Positions 62,956 to 64,000 of a stretch of DNA of 64,000 nucleotides are shown in pieces (the stretch's first letter is position 1; each line of letters opens with the position of its first letter). The notes under the pieces were generated by a model, which saw nothing but the letters and a program-made list of their open reading frames with translations, ran no database searches and was not told where the DNA came from. Source of the DNA: Bacteroidota bacterium (GTDB taxonomy: Bacteria; Bacteroidota; Ignavibacteria; Kryptoniales; JAKASW01); the NCBI GenBank assembly GCA_021825585.1, contig JAKAGT010000011.1, positions 1 to 64,000 on the forward strand, read 5' to 3'. Made by a program: the position numbers and the translations under genes.

Positions 62956-63942
62956 ATGGGACAGATAAAATACCAATTACCGCCTGAAGAGATTCTTTCG
63001 CCGGGTCATTTTGCTTGTCCGGGCTGCGGTGGAACGCTTACGATGAGATATGTCCTGAAGGCTCTCGGAAGAAAGACAGTAGTTGTCATCCCGGCGTGCT
63101 GCTGGTCGGTGATCGACGGTCCTGTCCCGTACTCCGCGGCAGGCGTTCCGGTCTTTCATACCGCGTTTGAGGCTGCTGCTTCTACAGCCAGCGGAATCAA
63201 GGCAGGGCTGGAAATGCAGGGTGACCATGAGACGACCGTCGTTGCCATAGCAGGAGACGGCGGGACTTTTGACATAGGGTTTCAGGCGCTATCCGGCGCG
63301 GCCGAGAGGAACGAAGACTTCATTTACGTTTGCTATGACAATGAAGCCTATATGAACACCGGCATCCAGCGGAGTTCGGCTACTCCTTTCGGCGCCTGGA
63401 CTACCACGACTCCGACAGATTCGCCGAAGGCCGAGAAGAAGAAGGATATCGTACAGGTCCTGGCGGCGCATCACATTCCATATCTCGCGACGGCAAGCGT
63501 GGCATATCCTGACGACATGATTGCGAAGATTCAGAAAGCAAAGGAGATTCGCGGATTGCGTTTCGTCCACGTCTTCTCGCCTTGCCCCCCGGGGTGGAAA
63601 TTCGAGCCGGAAGACTCGATAAAAATCTCGAGAATGGCGATCGAAAGCAGGGTCTTCCCGCTTTTGGAAATCTATGACGGGAACGATTACAGATTAACGC
63701 ATGAGCCCGCGGGAAGCCCCGTGAGGGACTATCTGAAAATGCAGGGAAGATTCCGGCATCTGAAGGAGGCCGACATCGATGTAATTCAGAAGAACGTGGA
63801 TGAAGAATGGGAGGGGCTAAAAGGTAAGCTTGCTTATTCGATGAAAGTTCACAAATCGAACAACTCGGTCCGTTCTCAAGACAAGGAGGTATCTCTCGCA
63901 AAGGCGCAAAGTCGCAAAGGGATCAAACGGAATGTACGATGA
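62956..63942 (+). CDS. porB: 2-oxoacid:ferredoxin oxidoreductase, beta subunit, with repeat-derived tail
   Basis: A 328-residue thiamine-diphosphate-binding subunit. CPGCGGTLTMRYVLKALG holds an Fe-S ligand pair and AIAGDGGTFDIGFQALSGA with CYDNEAYMNTG is the ThDP/Mg motif. The normal protein seems to end near MKVHKSNNSV. The last 20 or so residues (DKEVSLAKAQSRKGIKRNVR) are translated from an octamer repeat, so the original stop has probably been replaced. The stop overlaps the start of a GxxExxY gene by ATGA. Confidence 0.9.
   Translation: MGQIKYQLPPEEILSPGHFACPGCGGTLTMRYVLKALGRKTVVVIPACCWSVIDGPVPYSAAGVPVFHTAFEAAASTASGIKAGLEMQGDHETTVVAIAGDGGTFDIGFQALSGAAERNEDFIYVCYDNEAYMNTGIQRSSATPFGAWTTTTPTDSPKAEKKKDIVQVLAAHHIPYLATASVAYPDDMIAKIQKAKEIRGLRFVHVFSPCPPGWKFEPEDSIKISRMAIESRVFPLLEIYDGNDYRLTHEPAGSPVRDYLKMQGRFRHLKEADIDVIQKNVDEEWEGLKGKLAYSMKVHKSNNSVRSQDKEVSLAKAQSRKGIKRNVR
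63896..63919 (+). repeat. three tandem octamers NCGCAAAG
   Basis: TCGCAAAG, GCGCAAAG and TCGCAAAG follow each other without gaps inside the 3' end of the beta-subunit gene and 20 bp before the GxxExxY start. I recall the same octamer motif from intergenic repeats near GxxExxY genes in other genomes; this was not checked. Confidence 0.7.
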
Positions 63943-64000
63943 CTGAGAATGAGTTATCGCGGATCATTGTAGATTTGTGTCTGAAGATTCACAAACGTCT
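63939..64000 (+). CDS. GxxExxY family protein, N-terminal fragment cut by the window edge
   Basis: The ATG at 63939 overlaps the previous stop (ATGA). The 20 visible residues begin MTENELSRIIVDLCLKIHKR, which matches the conserved N-terminus of the GxxExxY family (TENELS--IV--a--vH--LGPG). Function of the family is unknown; a PD-(D/E)XK-like fold has been suggested. Only the first sixth of the gene is in the window, so the call rests on this short stretch and on the repeat next to it. Confidence 0.7.
   Translation, partial: MTENELSRIIVDLCLKIHKR

Overview
The window is a stretch of bacterial chromosome. It most likely comes from the FCB group on the Ignavibacteriota/Chlorobi side of Bacteroidota. 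This placement is inferred from gene content. Two giant secreted proteins end in the type IX secretion sorting domain (core NYPNPFNP, then YDILGR and GVYFYR). There is also a TonB-dependent receptor, a Bacteroidota-style GroES-like protein, a DUF3109 protein, HslUV with sigma-54, and a four-gene 2-oxoacid:ferredoxin oxidoreductase operon with a Chlorobium-type ferredoxin elsewhere. Many genes start at TTG or GTG, and stop/start overlaps are common.

Layout. 1-5.2 kb: the 3' part of a T9SS-secreted protein, a strong terminator, then two arrays of evenly phased short hairpins (2182-2670 and 4139-4920). Between the arrays lie two toxin-antitoxin modules, a ParE-type pair and a HicAB pair. 5.2-8.7 kb: an intact 1175-residue paralogue of the first protein, behind a clear promoter. 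9.3-13.7 kb: a ferredoxin, an S24-like HTH regulator, a nested inverted-repeat element and a transmembrane hybrid histidine kinase. 14-17.8 kb: a run of redox and hydrolase genes (metallo-beta-lactamase fold, Rieske protein, queG, HAD phosphatase, trxB). 18-23.3 kb: GroES-like, DUF3109, rpoN, a small ORF, hslV and hslU. 23.6-28.5 kb: FemAB-like and flippase genes, gpmA, a CAU tRNA with its 3' end duplicated 141 bp away, an unknown gene and a broken methyltransferase. 28.8-32.3 kb: glcD, glcF and a rhomboid protease. 32.8-36.7 kb: a soluble multi-PAS hybrid kinase. 37-42.5 kb: glucoamylase with gnd, zwf and pgl. 42.7-47.2 kb: purC, psd, pssA, purS, purQ and three tatA-like genes. 47.2-54 kb: gatA, sucD, ndk, a NUDIX gene, namZ and a TonB-dependent receptor. 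54-59 kb, minus strand: a second soluble hybrid kinase and a TatD hydrolase fused to a radical SAM domain. 59.4-64 kb: the oxidoreductase operon, whose last gene runs into an octamer repeat and the start of a GxxExxY gene.

How the genes fit together. The glucoamylase and oxidative pentose-phosphate genes form one unit that could take intracellular alpha-glucan to NADPH. The oxidoreductase operon joins alpha, beta and gamma subunits to a GltD-like flavoprotein carrying its own ferredoxin domain, which suggests coupling of 2-oxoacid oxidation to NAD(P)H. Three large hybrid kinases have no DNA-binding output and probably feed phosphorelays.

The least explained material is the phased hairpin arrays around the toxin-antitoxin island, the inverted-repeat element at 10.55-10.67 kb, the TatD-radical SAM fusion, the tRNA 3'-end duplication and the repeat-derived tail of the last oxidoreductase subunit. 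No CRISPR array, rRNA, transposase or phage gene was seen.
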